This document shows, piece after piece, positions 16,751 to 26,133 of a stretch of DNA of 64,000 nt (positions are counted from its first letter, which is position 1; every line of letters starts with the position of its first letter). Below the pieces are notes generated by a model. It did no database searches. It was given only the letters and a program-made list of their open reading frames with translations, and was not told where the DNA came from. The translations under genes and the position numbers were made by a program. Source of the stretch: Methanoregulaceae archaeon (GTDB lineage Bacteria; Armatimonadota; Fimbriimonadia; Fimbriimonadales; Fimbriimonadaceae); assembly GCA_020850325.1 (NCBI GenBank), contig JADZEW010000001.1, positions 1 to 64,000 of the forward strand, written 5' to 3'.

Positions 16751-17683
16751 GTGAGCCACAGCGACGCGACCGGCATGTTCATCAACGAGACCCATACCTC
16801 GGCTGCCATCTGGCAATACCGGGTCGAGAAGATGATTCTCGAAGGCAAGACGAAGTACCAGACCTACCAAATCGCGACCGTACCGCGCTTCGGCAAGTCG
16901 CTGTTTCTGGATTACAACATCCAGACCTCGCTCATGGACGAATACATCTTCCATGAGTGCATGAGCCAGCCGGCGATGACGCTGCATCCAAATCCGAAGA
17001 AGGTTCTGGTCTGCGGCGGTGGCGAGGGTGCAACCTTGCGCGAGGCCCTGGCTCACAACACGGTCGAAGAGGCGTTCATGGTGGATATCGACGAGGAACT
17101 CGTCGATATGGTGAAAGTGCATATGCCGGAGTGGCATCAGGGGGCCTTCGAGGATCCGCGAACGACGCTCGTCCATACCGATGCGCGCGCCTGGATCGCC
17201 GAGCACAAGGGAGCGAACTTCGACGTGATTCTCAGCGACCTGCCTAATCCGCACGAGGATGGCCCGGGACAGATGCTGTTCACCCGCGAGTATTTCCAGC
17301 TCTGCGCCGAGGCGATGAGCGAGGACGGGGTTTTCGCGATGCAGGCGGGCTCGGCAAACGAGAACTATCCCGCATGCATGGCGTCATGCATCAAGACCCT
17401 GGAGGCGATGTCGGACGTGTTCCCGCACGTGGCCGGATACTACGGCATCGTCTCCACGTTCTTCCAGCCATGGGGCTTCGTGCTCGCTTCGAAGAAGCAC
17501 GATCCGATGGCCCTGACCCAAGCGGAGATCGAGAAGCGCCACGCCAATCGCGGCGTTATTAACAAGTACTACACGGGCCGGTTCCACCACGCGTGCTTCA
17601 CCCTTCCCGAGTATCTGCTGCGCGCAGTGGAAACCGAGGGCCGCATCCTCACGGATGCGGAGCCTTTCGTGTGGGACGCTTAG
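16751..17683 (+). CDS. speE: Polyamine aminopropyltransferase (spermidine synthase family)
   Basis: This 310-residue enzyme transfers an aminopropyl group from decarboxylated SAM to an amine. It closely follows the Thermus enzyme that makes aminopropylagmatine: DEYIFHE, the nucleotide site VLVCGGGEGATLREAL, VDIDEELVDMVKVHMPEWHQ, then GAFEDPRTTLVHTDARAW and the catalytic-site LSDLPNP. The substrate (putrescine or agmatine) cannot be fixed by eye. I chose the GTG at 16751, where homology begins. CAGAAT (16737-16742) is eight bases upstream and there is no Shine-Dalgarno sequence. An ATG at 16772 is an alternative. Confidence 0.9.
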   Translation: MSHSDATGMFINETHTSAAIWQYRVEKMILEGKTKYQTYQIATVPRFGKSLFLDYNIQTSLMDEYIFHECMSQPAMTLHPNPKKVLVCGGGEGATLREALAHNTVEEAFMVDIDEELVDMVKVHMPEWHQGAFEDPRTTLVHTDARAWIAEHKGANFDVILSDLPNPHEDGPGQMLFTREYFQLCAEAMSEDGVFAMQAGSANENYPACMASCIKTLEAMSDVFPHVAGYYGIVSTFFQPWGFVLASKKHDPMALTQAEIEKRHANRGVINKYYTGRFHHACFTLPEYLLRAVETEGRILTDAEPFVWDA

Positions 17684-18105
17684 GAAACGAGCGTCGCGGT
17701 CAGTGAGATTTCGGCGTTGAGGACGCGCGAGACGGGGCAACCCGCCTTGGCGGCCTCGGCGCACTCGACGAACTGCTCGGCGCTGATGCCGGGCACGTCG
17801 CCCTTCAAGTCCAGGTGAATCTTCGAAATCGTGGGCTTGCCATCGATCGGCTCTAAGGTGAGCGTGGCAGTCGTCGCCAGCGAGTTCGGCGGGAAGCCGG
17901 CATTCGCGAGCTGCGCCGAAGTCGCCATCGAAAAGCACCCTGCGTGGGCCGCGGCGATCAACTCTTCGGGGTTGGTACCGGGCTCGTCTTCGAAGCGCGT
18001 GTGGAACGAATAAGCGAGGTCCGTGAAGGCACCCGTGCTGGCGCTCATGCGCCCATTTCCGGTCTTTAGTTCGCCATTCCAGATGGCAGAGGCAGTTCTC
18101 GTCAT
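17680..18105 (-). CDS. osmC: OsmC-family peroxiredoxin
   Basis: This 141-residue thiol peroxidase reduces organic hydroperoxides. Both family cysteines are present, in AAHAGCFSMA (near residue 55) and AKAGCPVSRVL (near 121), and the N-terminus TRTASAIWNGELKTGNG fits OsmC rather than Ohr. Its stop overlaps the stop of the convergent aminopropyltransferase gene by four bases. The ATG at 18105 is preferred because TAGAAT on the minus strand (18114-18119) lies eight bases upstream; an in-frame ATG 27 bases earlier would fall upstream of that box. Confidence 0.93.
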   Translation of the reverse strand: MTRTASAIWNGELKTGNGRMSASTGAFTDLAYSFHTRFEDEPGTNPEELIAAAHAGCFSMATSAQLANAGFPPNSLATTATLTLEPIDGKPTISKIHLDLKGDVPGISAEQFVECAEAAKAGCPVSRVLNAEISLTATLVS

Positions 18106-18153
18106 GACGTCTGATTCTACTGCGGACAGCATGAGTGCGTTCGCGATCGGGCG

Positions 18154-19230
18154 CTAGCTCGCCGGGGCGGGTTCTGTCGGAATCTTCTCTTTCAGCCGCT
18201 CGCGGATGATTTCTTGGAGAGCAAGCAGCATGGTCAGCACGATCGGGCCTACCATGATTCCCACCGGACCCATCGCGAAAATGCCACCCAACAAGCTGAA
18301 GAAGATCGCCATCGGATGGAGGTCGACTCGGGCACCGATGATGAACGGACGCAGAATGTTATCGGACTGGCTGACGAGGAGGAAGCCGACCGCGGCCAGG
18401 GTGATTCCCTGCCAGTACTTCCCTTGCGCGATCAGCAACAAGCTCAGCGGAACATAGATGATCGGCGCGCCGAGCAGTGGCACGGCGCACAGGACAGTCG
18501 TCGCTACCCACCAAACCAGCGGCGATGGCACGCCCGTTAGCCAATAGGCGAGGCCCGCGATCCCACCCTGGATCAGCGCCACCAAGACAATGCCCACGAA
18601 CACCGCGTGGATGGTCGCCTCCATACGGATAAGGATCGCTTCGGCGCGCTCACGAGTAAGCGGGATCAGTTCTAGAGCCGGTTCTCGGAGCTTGTGTCCG
18701 TCGCGTAGCATAAAGAAGAGGGTCAGAAACGCGACGACGAGCGTGAAGAGCGTTTGACCCGTGGCCTTTGCAGCCGCAGTGGCCACGGCCCCCGCAGACT
18801 TGACCAATCCTTCGCGGTTGGTTTCCAGCCAACCCTGCAGAGTGAAGTCAGGGGCCCCAACCTGCAGGGCGATCGGCTTTATGAGTCTGTCCAGTTCGGT
18901 GAAGATCTGGTCGGCACTCAGCTCGCTCGTGCCCTGAGACTGCGCGAACTGATGGGCGCTTGCGGTGATCTGGAGCGTAAGCACCGTGCCCACCAGTGCG
19001 AGCGGAACGCCAATCAGCGCGATGGTCAAGAAGGTCGTTGCCGTAGCCGCCCAGTTCGGGCTCAACTTCTTGCGGAACCTCTTATAGATCGGGCTCACCA
19101 GAACTGCGATTACCGCCGCCCAGAGCAGGGCGGGCAGAAACGGCGCGATCAACATCCCCCCCACAAACAAGGTGAGGGCGACCAAGGAGCCGAATGCAAT
19201 CGGGCGGTATCGAGCGACAAAGGCGTTCAT
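18154..19230 (-). CDS. AI-2E / PerM family membrane protein
   Basis: The 358 residues form about seven to eight membrane helices. The family hallmarks are the hydrophilic domain between helices 3 and 4 (about 90 to 150) and the end block LGGIFAMGPVGIMVGPIVLT. Members export autoinducer-2 or act as ion or general permeases, and the substrate here is unknown. Helices lie near 12 to 45, 60 to 85, 150 to 175, 208 to 235, 240 to 275 and 310 to 340. No partner gene is adjacent. Confidence 0.88.
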   Translation of the reverse strand: MNAFVARYRPIAFGSLVALTLFVGGMLIAPFLPALLWAAVIAVLVSPIYKRFRKKLSPNWAATATTFLTIALIGVPLALVGTVLTLQITASAHQFAQSQGTSELSADQIFTELDRLIKPIALQVGAPDFTLQGWLETNREGLVKSAGAVATAAAKATGQTLFTLVVAFLTLFFMLRDGHKLREPALELIPLTRERAEAILIRMEATIHAVFVGIVLVALIQGGIAGLAYWLTGVPSPLVWWVATTVLCAVPLLGAPIIYVPLSLLLIAQGKYWQGITLAAVGFLLVSQSDNILRPFIIGARVDLHPMAIFFSLLGGIFAMGPVGIMVGPIVLTMLLALQEIIRERLKEKIPTEPAPAS

Positions 19231-19306
19231 AGGCTTACGCGAACCTTCGCCATTTTACGTTCACGCCGCGAATCTCGTTGCGAACGGGGTATGTCAGACT
19301 CACAGG

Positions 19307-19738
19307 ATGAGACGCTCCGTTGTCCTGGTCTTGGCGGTTGCGCTGATCGGCGGCTGTGCCAAAAAGAATCCGTATGTTGGAGAGTGGGAAGGTGAGATCA
19401 CCGCCCAGAGCTTCCGCGTGCCAGTCGTGCACAAGTTCTCACCTGATGGGGTGTACGAAGTGACCGGCGCACTCATGGGGGCCCAGGTGAAGATCACCGG
19501 AACCTACGAGTGGGGGGGGGACAAACTTACGGTCAGCGGATCCACCATCGCGGTCGATACTAGTGGCTCGATGATCCCCAAGGACCTTATTGATCAGGGG
19601 ACGACCGAAATCGCCAAGCAGCTGAACAAGCCACAGACCGGCACCGTTTCATGGACGGACAAGGACACCTTTGTCGCGTCTCCGGACGAGCCCGCAAACC
19701 CTATCCTGAGGTTTAAGAGGAAGGTGGCCCCGAAGTGA
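19307..19738 (+). CDS. Small lipoprotein
   Basis: This 143-residue protein has a lipoprotein signal MRRSVVLVLAVALIGGC with Cys 17 as the lipidation site. The mature part is a beta-rich domain (YVGEWEGEI, KITGTYEWGG, VSWTDKDTF) that resembles lipocalin-like or META-type beta barrels, although no family is certain. A run of nine G residues (19512-19520) lies inside the coding region. Its stop TGA overlaps the GTG start of the guanylyltransferase gene, so the two are coupled. Confidence 0.75.
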   Translation: MRRSVVLVLAVALIGGCAKKNPYVGEWEGEITAQSFRVPVVHKFSPDGVYEVTGALMGAQVKITGTYEWGGDKLTVSGSTIAVDTSGSMIPKDLIDQGTTEIAKQLNKPQTGTVSWTDKDTFVASPDEPANPILRFKRKVAPK

Positions 19739-20769
19739 AGACCCACGGCGTTGTCATGGCCGGTGGATCGGGTGAGCGATTTTGGCCAGTCTCTACGCCA
19801 GCTCGACCAAAGCAACTCCTCGACCTGACTGGCGAGGGGGTTTCGCTACTTGAGGCGGCGCTGCGGCGCCTGGAACCCGTGGTCGGGGCCGAGAATCTCT
19901 GGATTTCTACATCCACCGCACTTTCTGAGCCGATCCGCGCGTCAGGGCTGATCGCGGAGGATCGCATCCTCGCCGAGCCCGATCGCCGCAACACGCTGGG
20001 GGCCGTGGCTTGGACGATGGCGTCCTTGGCGGCCCATGAAGGCGGGCCGTTTGCCGTCGCCATCACCACGTCTGACCACGCAATCAACCCGACCGACGCC
20101 TTTGTCTCAACGGTACGCAAGGCGGTCGAGACCGCTATCGAAGAAGATGCGCTTGCGACCATCGGCATTCCCCCGACCCGTCCGGATACGGGCTTTGGCT
20201 ATATCGAACGTGCCTTGGATGGGCGTGTTCGCCGCTTCACGGAGAAGCCCAATGCCGAGACGGCCGCGCAGTTCTTGGCCGCTGGAGATTTTCTTTGGAA
20301 CAGTGGCATGTTCTTCTGGACCGAAGCGACCTTTGCCCTCGAGCTGGAGCAAGGAAATCCCCCGGCTTTTGCGGCCTACGAACGGATCAAGGCGGCGCTC
20401 TGCACCGGTGAGGCGGGAGCGGCTACGGCGGCCTTTCTTGAACTGACCTCGCAATCGATTGACTACGCACTGATGGAGCGAGCCTCGAGCGTCCGTTGCG
20501 TTCCCGCAGAGTTCAGTTGGGACGACGTGGGCACCTGGGATTCGCTGCTTCGGACTGTGGAACTGGATACCGACGGGAATGCCGTCGTGGGTCTGGCGCA
20601 TCCCCTGGAAACAACGGGATCGGTGATCTACAACACAACAGCGGCAAAGGTCTGGACGCTTGGCGTTGAAGGTCTCATCGTCGTGGTTACCGATGGTCAG
20701 ATCTTGATCACCCGCGCTGATCGAGCTCAGGATGTCCGCACGGTAGCGCAAGCCTCGCAAGCCGACTAG
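19735..20769 (+). CDS. manC: Mannose-1-phosphate guanylyltransferase
   Basis: This 344-residue enzyme makes GDP-mannose from mannose-1-phosphate and GTP. The nucleotide-binding signature is VVMAGGSGERFWPVSTPARP followed by KQ. FGYIERA, RFTEKP, NSGMFFW and the late SWDDVGTWDSL complete the family pattern. There is no C-terminal isomerase domain, so this is the monofunctional form. The GTG start overlaps the lipoprotein stop. It opens the polysaccharide region and supplies a mannosyl donor. Confidence 0.93.
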   Translation: MKTHGVVMAGGSGERFWPVSTPARPKQLLDLTGEGVSLLEAALRRLEPVVGAENLWISTSTALSEPIRASGLIAEDRILAEPDRRNTLGAVAWTMASLAAHEGGPFAVAITTSDHAINPTDAFVSTVRKAVETAIEEDALATIGIPPTRPDTGFGYIERALDGRVRRFTEKPNAETAAQFLAAGDFLWNSGMFFWTEATFALELEQGNPPAFAAYERIKAALCTGEAGAATAAFLELTSQSIDYALMERASSVRCVPAEFSWDDVGTWDSLLRTVELDTDGNAVVGLAHPLETTGSVIYNTTAAKVWTLGVEGLIVVVTDGQILITRADRAQDVRTVAQASQAD

Positions 20770-20865
20770 CCCAGCAACTTTCGCGGCTGGTCAAAATGCT
20801 TGAAGGTGCGCGACCCGGTAGAAGTTTCAAGGTTTCTGGGGTGCCTGGGTTGGAACTGACCCTGC

Positions 20866-22953
20866 ATGGGTTACTGGAAAGCGGGCATTACTTCGACTTC
20901 ACTGGCCGTCTTGGCCACATGCGCCGTTGGGCAGACGAGCACGACGGTCTTCGACGTCGAGCAGTTGTCGTCTCCGGGCGTCTACCGGTCGAACACCTCC
21001 ATCGTTTCGTACAACCACGTTAACAGTCAGCCTGCAGCCCGGATTGCGTTTGGCGGGCTCTGGTCCCAGATCGGCATCAATTACGGCTCGGCCCAAAACT
21101 GGAGCATGTACGACGGATTCAGAATGACCTTCCGCAATGAGGAGGCCCGTTCTGTTACCATCGGGGCTCAGTGGGACGTGAGCGGCACTAGCGCGCCAGC
21201 CGTCGGAGCACCGATCACTCTTCGGCCCTTCGAGACTAGGACTGTGTTCCTCGATTTCACCGGCGTAACCCCAGATCAGTTCGGGATCCACGCACCCATT
21301 CCTGCCTTGTCGGACTATTACGCCCATCAGTATCCCGCAAACCCGAACGTCGCTACCCATACTGTCCACAAGTTCCAGATCTACTCTAAGGAAAGCACGC
21401 CAGTACAGGTTTCGCTCACCTCAGTGACGGCCGTCGTCACCGACTCGTCGATCACGGGGTTCGTCGATGTGTTCGGGCAACTGAGCCGGCGCTCGTGGGC
21501 ATGGAAGGTGAGCTCTGCTCAGCAGATTCGCGACAGGCACGAAGATGAATTGGTCGATCTCGCTGCCAACCCGGGCAAAGGCGAAGAGCTCGGCTCATCC
21601 ACCCTACCGACGACGCCGTACATGGGCAAGTGGCGAGTCGTAAGGACCCAATCTGGCAAGGCATACTTCCTTTCGCCGGCCGGAAAGTACTTCTGGAGCT
21701 TGGGCCTCTGTCAAGTCATTCCTGCGCCAGCCACGATCACGCAGAACCGTGAGTACATGTTCGCGATGCTGCCTCCTGACGGTACGCCGAAGGCACAGTT
21801 CTATTCCTCGACGGTAAAGAACGGCCAAACCGTCAAGACCTACTCGCACTACGCAGGCAATCTTTACGACAAGTACGGCGACAGCTGGCCTACGAGGTAC
21901 CGAGAGCATGCCGCGAGCCGTATGCGCTCATGGGGGTTCAACACCGTAGGTACAGCCTCTTCCGCGCATGACATGGCGAATCAGGGACTGCCTTTCACCG
22001 TGACACTCACGACCGCGGATTACCCCACGCGCCTTCAGACTCCGTTCGCATACTGGCGCTCACTTCCCGATCCGTTCGGCACGGACTTCCCAGCCTGGCT
22101 GCAAGCGAATCTGACTTCTCAGTTGGGCAATCTGAAGAACAATCCGAACTTGCTCGGCGTTTTCGTCGATGGTGAGAACAGCTGGGGCACGCGATCGGGT
22201 AGCACCCGTGAGCGATACCAGGTGCCCCTCTCCGCCCTCGCAGCTCCGACGACCCAGCCTGCGAAGCAAGCGTTTGTGAATCACCTCTTTGTCAAGTATC
22301 GCACCATCGAAGCCCTCAATCAGGCATGGGATACAAACTTTGGCAGTTGGCAGTTCATGCGCACTACCGCGATTACCCTGACCGATCCTCAGGTAGAGCT
22401 CGCGACTTCCGACCTCTCCGCGTTCCTTTGGAACTATGTAAAAGCCTACGCATTTCGGGTCCGCCAAGCGGTAAAGGGATTGCATCAGGACCTGCTTTGG
22501 CTCGGCACGCGCGAGTATATTGCTTGGGCACCCAATGAAGTCTTTTCTGCGCTACAGCAATACGCTGATACCATTTCGGTCACGCACTACGATCGCGCCG
22601 AAGACGTTCCATGGAGCTACTTCAACGCCCTAAAGCGACCCGTACTGATCAGTGAGTTCACATTCGCTGCTCGAGAGGGCAACAGCATGTCCCAACTCAT
22701 CCTCCAGCGCTGTGAGACGAGTACTCAAGCCGGGAGGGCGGCCCTGGCTGCATCGTACCTCGACAGGGCTCTAACCTCGAAGAACGTGATCGGATGCCAT
22801 TGGTTCACGTACATCGACCAACCCATCAGCGGTAAGTTCAACGGAGAGAACAACGCCTTTGGCCTAGTGGATGTTACGGATAGGCCGTATACCGAGATGG
22901 TCTCGATGTTTCGCAACGTGTCGAACACGATGTACAGTCGACGTGGACTCTAG
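20866..22953 (+). CDS. Secreted glycoside hydrolase, clan GH-A (agarase/galactosidase-like)
   Basis: This 695-residue protein has a signal peptide (1 to about 22) and an N-terminal beta-sandwich domain (about 25 to 190). The catalytic barrel begins at GKAYFLSPAGKYFWSLGLCQ (about 263). The likely acid/base Glu is in GVFVDGENSWG (about 430) and the nucleophile in PVLISEFTFAAREG (about 593). These positions fit GH50-like and related beta-galactosidase or agarase enzymes, but I cannot fix the family. Inside a polysaccharide cluster it may trim or release the exported polymer. No clear ribosome site precedes the ATG. Confidence 0.75.
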   Translation: MGYWKAGITSTSLAVLATCAVGQTSTTVFDVEQLSSPGVYRSNTSIVSYNHVNSQPAARIAFGGLWSQIGINYGSAQNWSMYDGFRMTFRNEEARSVTIGAQWDVSGTSAPAVGAPITLRPFETRTVFLDFTGVTPDQFGIHAPIPALSDYYAHQYPANPNVATHTVHKFQIYSKESTPVQVSLTSVTAVVTDSSITGFVDVFGQLSRRSWAWKVSSAQQIRDRHEDELVDLAANPGKGEELGSSTLPTTPYMGKWRVVRTQSGKAYFLSPAGKYFWSLGLCQVIPAPATITQNREYMFAMLPPDGTPKAQFYSSTVKNGQTVKTYSHYAGNLYDKYGDSWPTRYREHAASRMRSWGFNTVGTASSAHDMANQGLPFTVTLTTADYPTRLQTPFAYWRSLPDPFGTDFPAWLQANLTSQLGNLKNNPNLLGVFVDGENSWGTRSGSTRERYQVPLSALAAPTTQPAKQAFVNHLFVKYRTIEALNQAWDTNFGSWQFMRTTAITLTDPQVELATSDLSAFLWNYVKAYAFRVRQAVKGLHQDLLWLGTREYIAWAPNEVFSALQQYADTISVTHYDRAEDVPWSYFNALKRPVLISEFTFAAREGNSMSQLILQRCETSTQAGRAALAASYLDRALTSKNVIGCHWFTYIDQPISGKFNGENNAFGLVDVTDRPYTEMVSMFRNVSNTMYSRRGL

Positions 22954-22968
22954 GGCATAGGTTCAAAC

Positions 22969-23976
22969 ATGTCTGGTACACTTGAACCAATGTCCAACCC
23001 TGCCCCAACCATCCTTGTCACTGGCTCCGCAGGTTTCATCGGATTCCATCTCTCCCGGAGATTGGGACAGGAAGGGTACAGGGTAGTTTCTCTTGATAAT
23101 TTCAATGACTACTATGATCCGAAGATAAAGCTTGCCAGAGAGGCTCTTCTCAAAGAAGACCATGGCATTGACATCGAACGTTTTGATCTCGCTGATCTCG
23201 CCAGACTAGAGGATTTTTTTGCTCGACACCGCCCGAGTCTTGTTATCCACTTAGCGGCGCAGGCGGGTGTTCGGTATTCTATTGACAATCCTCACGTGTA
23301 CATTCAGTCAAACCTGGTGGGCTTCACGAATATCCTCGAGTGTTGCCGTAAAGACTCTGTGCTACACTTGCTTTACGCATCGTCGAGCTCCGTGTACGGA
23401 TCCAATACGAAACTGCCGTTTGCGACAAGCGATAATGTCGATCATCCGATTAGCCTTTATGCCGCTACGAAGAAAGCCAATGAGTTGATGGCACATACGT
23501 ATAGCCATCTCTTCAAGTTGCCAACAACGGGCTTGCGTTTCTTTACGGTGTATGGACCGTGGGGGCGCCCAGATATGGCCCTCTTTAAGTTCACCAAGGC
23601 GATCCTCAACGACGATTCGATCGATGTCTACAACCACGGTAAGATGCGGAGAGACTTCACCTACGTCGACGATGTCGTCGAATCAGTCTTTCGATTGATC
23701 CCGCTTGCACCAGATGCCGCAGGAAGCACTCCTTACCGAGTGTTGAATGTAGGAAACAACTCACCAGTCCAGTTGCTTGACTTTATCCACGCCATTGAAC
23801 ATCGACTTGGCAAGACGGCTAAGATGAATCTCATGCCGCTGCAGCCCGGAGACGTGCCCGAGACCTACGCGGATGTTGCAGACCTGGTGGAGCTAACCGG
23901 ATTCTCGCCGGCCACGTCGGTGGAGACCGGGATCGGTCGCTTCATCGACTGGTACGTCGACTACTTTCGCGCTTAA
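22969..23976 (+). CDS. UDP-glucuronate 4-epimerase-like SDR enzyme
   Basis: This 335-residue protein has the NAD site TILVTGSAGFIGFHLS, the catalytic Ser/Tyr/Lys set (ASSSSVYG, YAATKKANE) and the C-terminal LQPGDVPETYADV typical of enzymes that interconvert UDP-glucuronate and UDP-galacturonate. It would use product from the nucleotide-sugar dehydrogenase encoded nearby. The ATG at 22969 has AGG seven bases upstream; the ATG at 22990 is an alternative closer to the family start. An inverted repeat GGTTCAA/TTGAACC (22960-22966, 22982-22988) encloses the first ATG. Its base composition is visibly lower in GC than its neighbours. The 3' end overlaps the convergent GT4 gene by 35 bases. Confidence 0.9.
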   Translation: MSGTLEPMSNPAPTILVTGSAGFIGFHLSRRLGQEGYRVVSLDNFNDYYDPKIKLAREALLKEDHGIDIERFDLADLARLEDFFARHRPSLVIHLAAQAGVRYSIDNPHVYIQSNLVGFTNILECCRKDSVLHLLYASSSSVYGSNTKLPFATSDNVDHPISLYAATKKANELMAHTYSHLFKLPTTGLRFFTVYGPWGRPDMALFKFTKAILNDDSIDVYNHGKMRRDFTYVDDVVESVFRLIPLAPDAAGSTPYRVLNVGNNSPVQLLDFIHAIEHRLGKTAKMNLMPLQPGDVPETYADVADLVELTGFSPATSVETGIGRFIDWYVDYFRA

Positions 23977-25216
23977 TCATTTCCTCGAACACCTCGACGG
24001 TAGCGCGGACCACGGCGTCGAGCGTGAAGTGGCGGTCAAGACGTTCCGCGCTTGCCGTGCTGAGCCGAAAGGCCAGCTGAGGATCGTCCAGTACGCGTTC
24101 TAGCGCCTCCGAGAGTGCAACAGCATCCCCCGGCGGATAGACTAAGCCCGTCTCGCCGTCAAGGACCACTTCGCGGGCCGATCCATCGTCACTGACCACA
24201 AGCACATTGCCCTTACCCCCAGCTTCGATGATCGTGTTGGCGAAGGCCTCTCCGCAGTTTGAAGCGCTAACGAAGATGGCGGACCCTTCGAAGCGATTGA
24301 GAAGGTCGCCGCGCTTAAGACCGCCGCGGAAGAAGATACGATCAACTAAGCTCGACTCGGTCATCATCGACTTGAGTTTGGCGAGATACACGGACCCCTT
24401 TTCGTGACCCATCGTGTCTTCGTCATCAGCTTCGCCAAAAATTTCAAGCGTCCATTGCAGATCCGGACGACGGCGAGACAGCAGCGCACACGCTTCAATG
24501 GCCACGTGGTATCCCTTGAACGCGCCAATCCGGCCGGCCATAACGATTTTGCCGGTCGTGTAGCGCTCGGGGATCGGCACGAAAACGTCGAAATCAATGC
24601 CACGAGATATGATCGGCCGCAACTCACTGCCCAACTCGACACCTGTCGGGAGTTCGTACTTTGCCGTTTCATCCGCCAAGAACTGGCTGACGTAGGCCAC
24701 GTAGCGGAAGTCCGCCTGTAGCTCTTCGCTCTCGAGGGAACGGAAGAACTTCGCGAGCCGACCGAGTTCCCCACGCTGAGACAGGCGACGCTCTAAGTTC
24801 GAGCCCCCTTGGTGCCAAAGGGATGGAATCCCCAGCCGATGCAACTCTACGCTGAAGCCGAGACCGATCCGGCTGGTTCCAAAGATGTACGCGACGTCAG
24901 GCTTCCACTGCGCAGCCAACTGGCGTAGGCGAGACTTGTTCCGCTTGTGAACCCACACCTCCAGCGCGTACAGCCATGTTCTCCGAAGCACTTGAGCCCG
25001 AGGCTCGTTGTTCTCCAGAAAGGGGGCGTGCCCGAGAATGCGGTGGACGTAAGGTCTACTCTCGGGCGGGCCAGAGTATCGAGCGCGATGCACTGCGGTC
25101 ACCACCGCGACATCGTGCCCCTGCGAGATCAGCGCCTCAGCGAGTTTCTGGGCATTGACTTCCTGGCCACCGTCAGCGTCAGGAGGATACATCTCGGTAA
25201 TGAGCAGGATTCTCAT
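23942..25216 (-). CDS. GT4 glycosyltransferase
   Basis: This 424-residue GT-B enzyme begins MRILLITEMYPPDADGGQEV, the usual GT4 N-terminus with a glycine-rich acceptor loop. The donor-site half has VMAGRIGAFKGYHVAIEA and the E-x7-E region FANTIIEAGGKGNVLVVSDD, in which the first Glu of the usual pair is displaced (CGEAF precedes it). It is the last gene of a leftward operon, and its ATG overlaps the stop of the preceding GT2 gene (ATGA). It probably adds one residue of the repeat unit; donor and acceptor are unknown. Confidence 0.88.
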   Translation of the reverse strand: MRILLITEMYPPDADGGQEVNAQKLAEALISQGHDVAVVTAVHRARYSGPPESRPYVHRILGHAPFLENNEPRAQVLRRTWLYALEVWVHKRNKSRLRQLAAQWKPDVAYIFGTSRIGLGFSVELHRLGIPSLWHQGGSNLERRLSQRGELGRLAKFFRSLESEELQADFRYVAYVSQFLADETAKYELPTGVELGSELRPIISRGIDFDVFVPIPERYTTGKIVMAGRIGAFKGYHVAIEACALLSRRRPDLQWTLEIFGEADDEDTMGHEKGSVYLAKLKSMMTESSLVDRIFFRGGLKRGDLLNRFEGSAIFVSASNCGEAFANTIIEAGGKGNVLVVSDDGSAREVVLDGETGLVYPPGDAVALSEALERVLDDPQLAFRLSTASAERLDRHFTLDAVVRATVEVFEEMIKRESSRRTSR

Positions 25217-26133
25217 TCGGACTTCGCGACAATGACTCCGCCCTGCACTCGGTAGCCCGAGGAAAGTCGCTCGCAAAAGGCGTCGTACACACCCTTACGC
25301 CACGCATGATCATGGAAGACGATCCCGCGCGTTAGATCCGACAAAAGGGCCTTCTTGCGGCCGAACGGGTGGAACTTGGAGGCCAACTCGGGCGCAACGC
25401 TGCTCGGATCTTGCGCGGACTTCCAGGCAATCATTGCCGCAACCTCAACCAGTTCGCGCTCCGTGGACTCCATGATTGGCCGCACGCCATACGTGTGGGT
25501 GATGATGAGACGGCAGCTAAGAACACCAACAAGCCCTTTAGTTAGCGTCCGAATCGCATAGTCGGTGTCCTCACCGGCCTCACACAGGCCTGATCCCCGC
25601 CCCAGATGCTCATCGTAGTGTCCAACGGTCTCGATGCACTGGCGACTGAGCGCAAAGTTGCCACCCCAGATGTCGTTCGGCATATTGGGTCCCGGCGGCG
25701 GTTGCAGATATCGCTCGCGGTTGAGAATGACCTCGCCCGCGACATACATCTGGCTCACGAACTCGGTAGACGGATCGTACTTGATCGGCGGCAACACGAC
25801 CCCACCAAACATCGAGGCCTCGGGGTAGGTCTCGATCAACGCGGCGAGTTGCTCGACCCACTCAGCATTGACCTCCTGGTCGTCGTCAGTGAACAGAACC
25901 CAGTCCCCAGCAAACTCGCTGAGGGCGCGGTTTCTCGCTCGGGAGAGGCCCCGTGCTTGCTGGGGCAGGTGGCGTATGGGCAGGCGGTACTTCTTCAGCT
26001 CGTCGTCGAGTTCGGGTGGACCTTGGTTAACGACGAGGATCTCGTGCGGTTGCACGGTCTGCCGTTCCAGGGAACGCAGCGTCGCATGCAGGGTCTCGCG
26101 TCCGAGCGTGGGAATCGCAACCGAAATCTTCAT
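25213..26133 (-). CDS. GT2 glycosyltransferase
   Basis: This 306-residue GT-A enzyme has VAIPTLGRETLHATLRSLER at the N-terminus, the metal-binding motif VLFTDDDQEVN near residue 80 and a GGGNFALSRQ-like acceptor block (WGGNFALSRQC). A second acidic group EAGEDTDYAIRTL is the likely catalytic base region. It overlaps the epimerase gene upstream and the GT4 gene downstream by four bases each (ATGA), which shows a tightly coupled operon. The sugar donor is unknown. Confidence 0.9.
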   Translation of the reverse strand: MKISVAIPTLGRETLHATLRSLERQTVQPHEILVVNQGPPELDDELKKYRLPIRHLPQQARGLSRARNRALSEFAGDWVLFTDDDQEVNAEWVEQLAALIETYPEASMFGGVVLPPIKYDPSTEFVSQMYVAGEVILNRERYLQPPPGPNMPNDIWGGNFALSRQCIETVGHYDEHLGRGSGLCEAGEDTDYAIRTLTKGLVGVLSCRLIITHTYGVRPIMESTERELVEVAAMIAWKSAQDPSSVAPELASKFHPFGRKKALLSDLTRGIVFHDHAWRKGVYDAFCERLSSGYRVQGGVIVAKSE

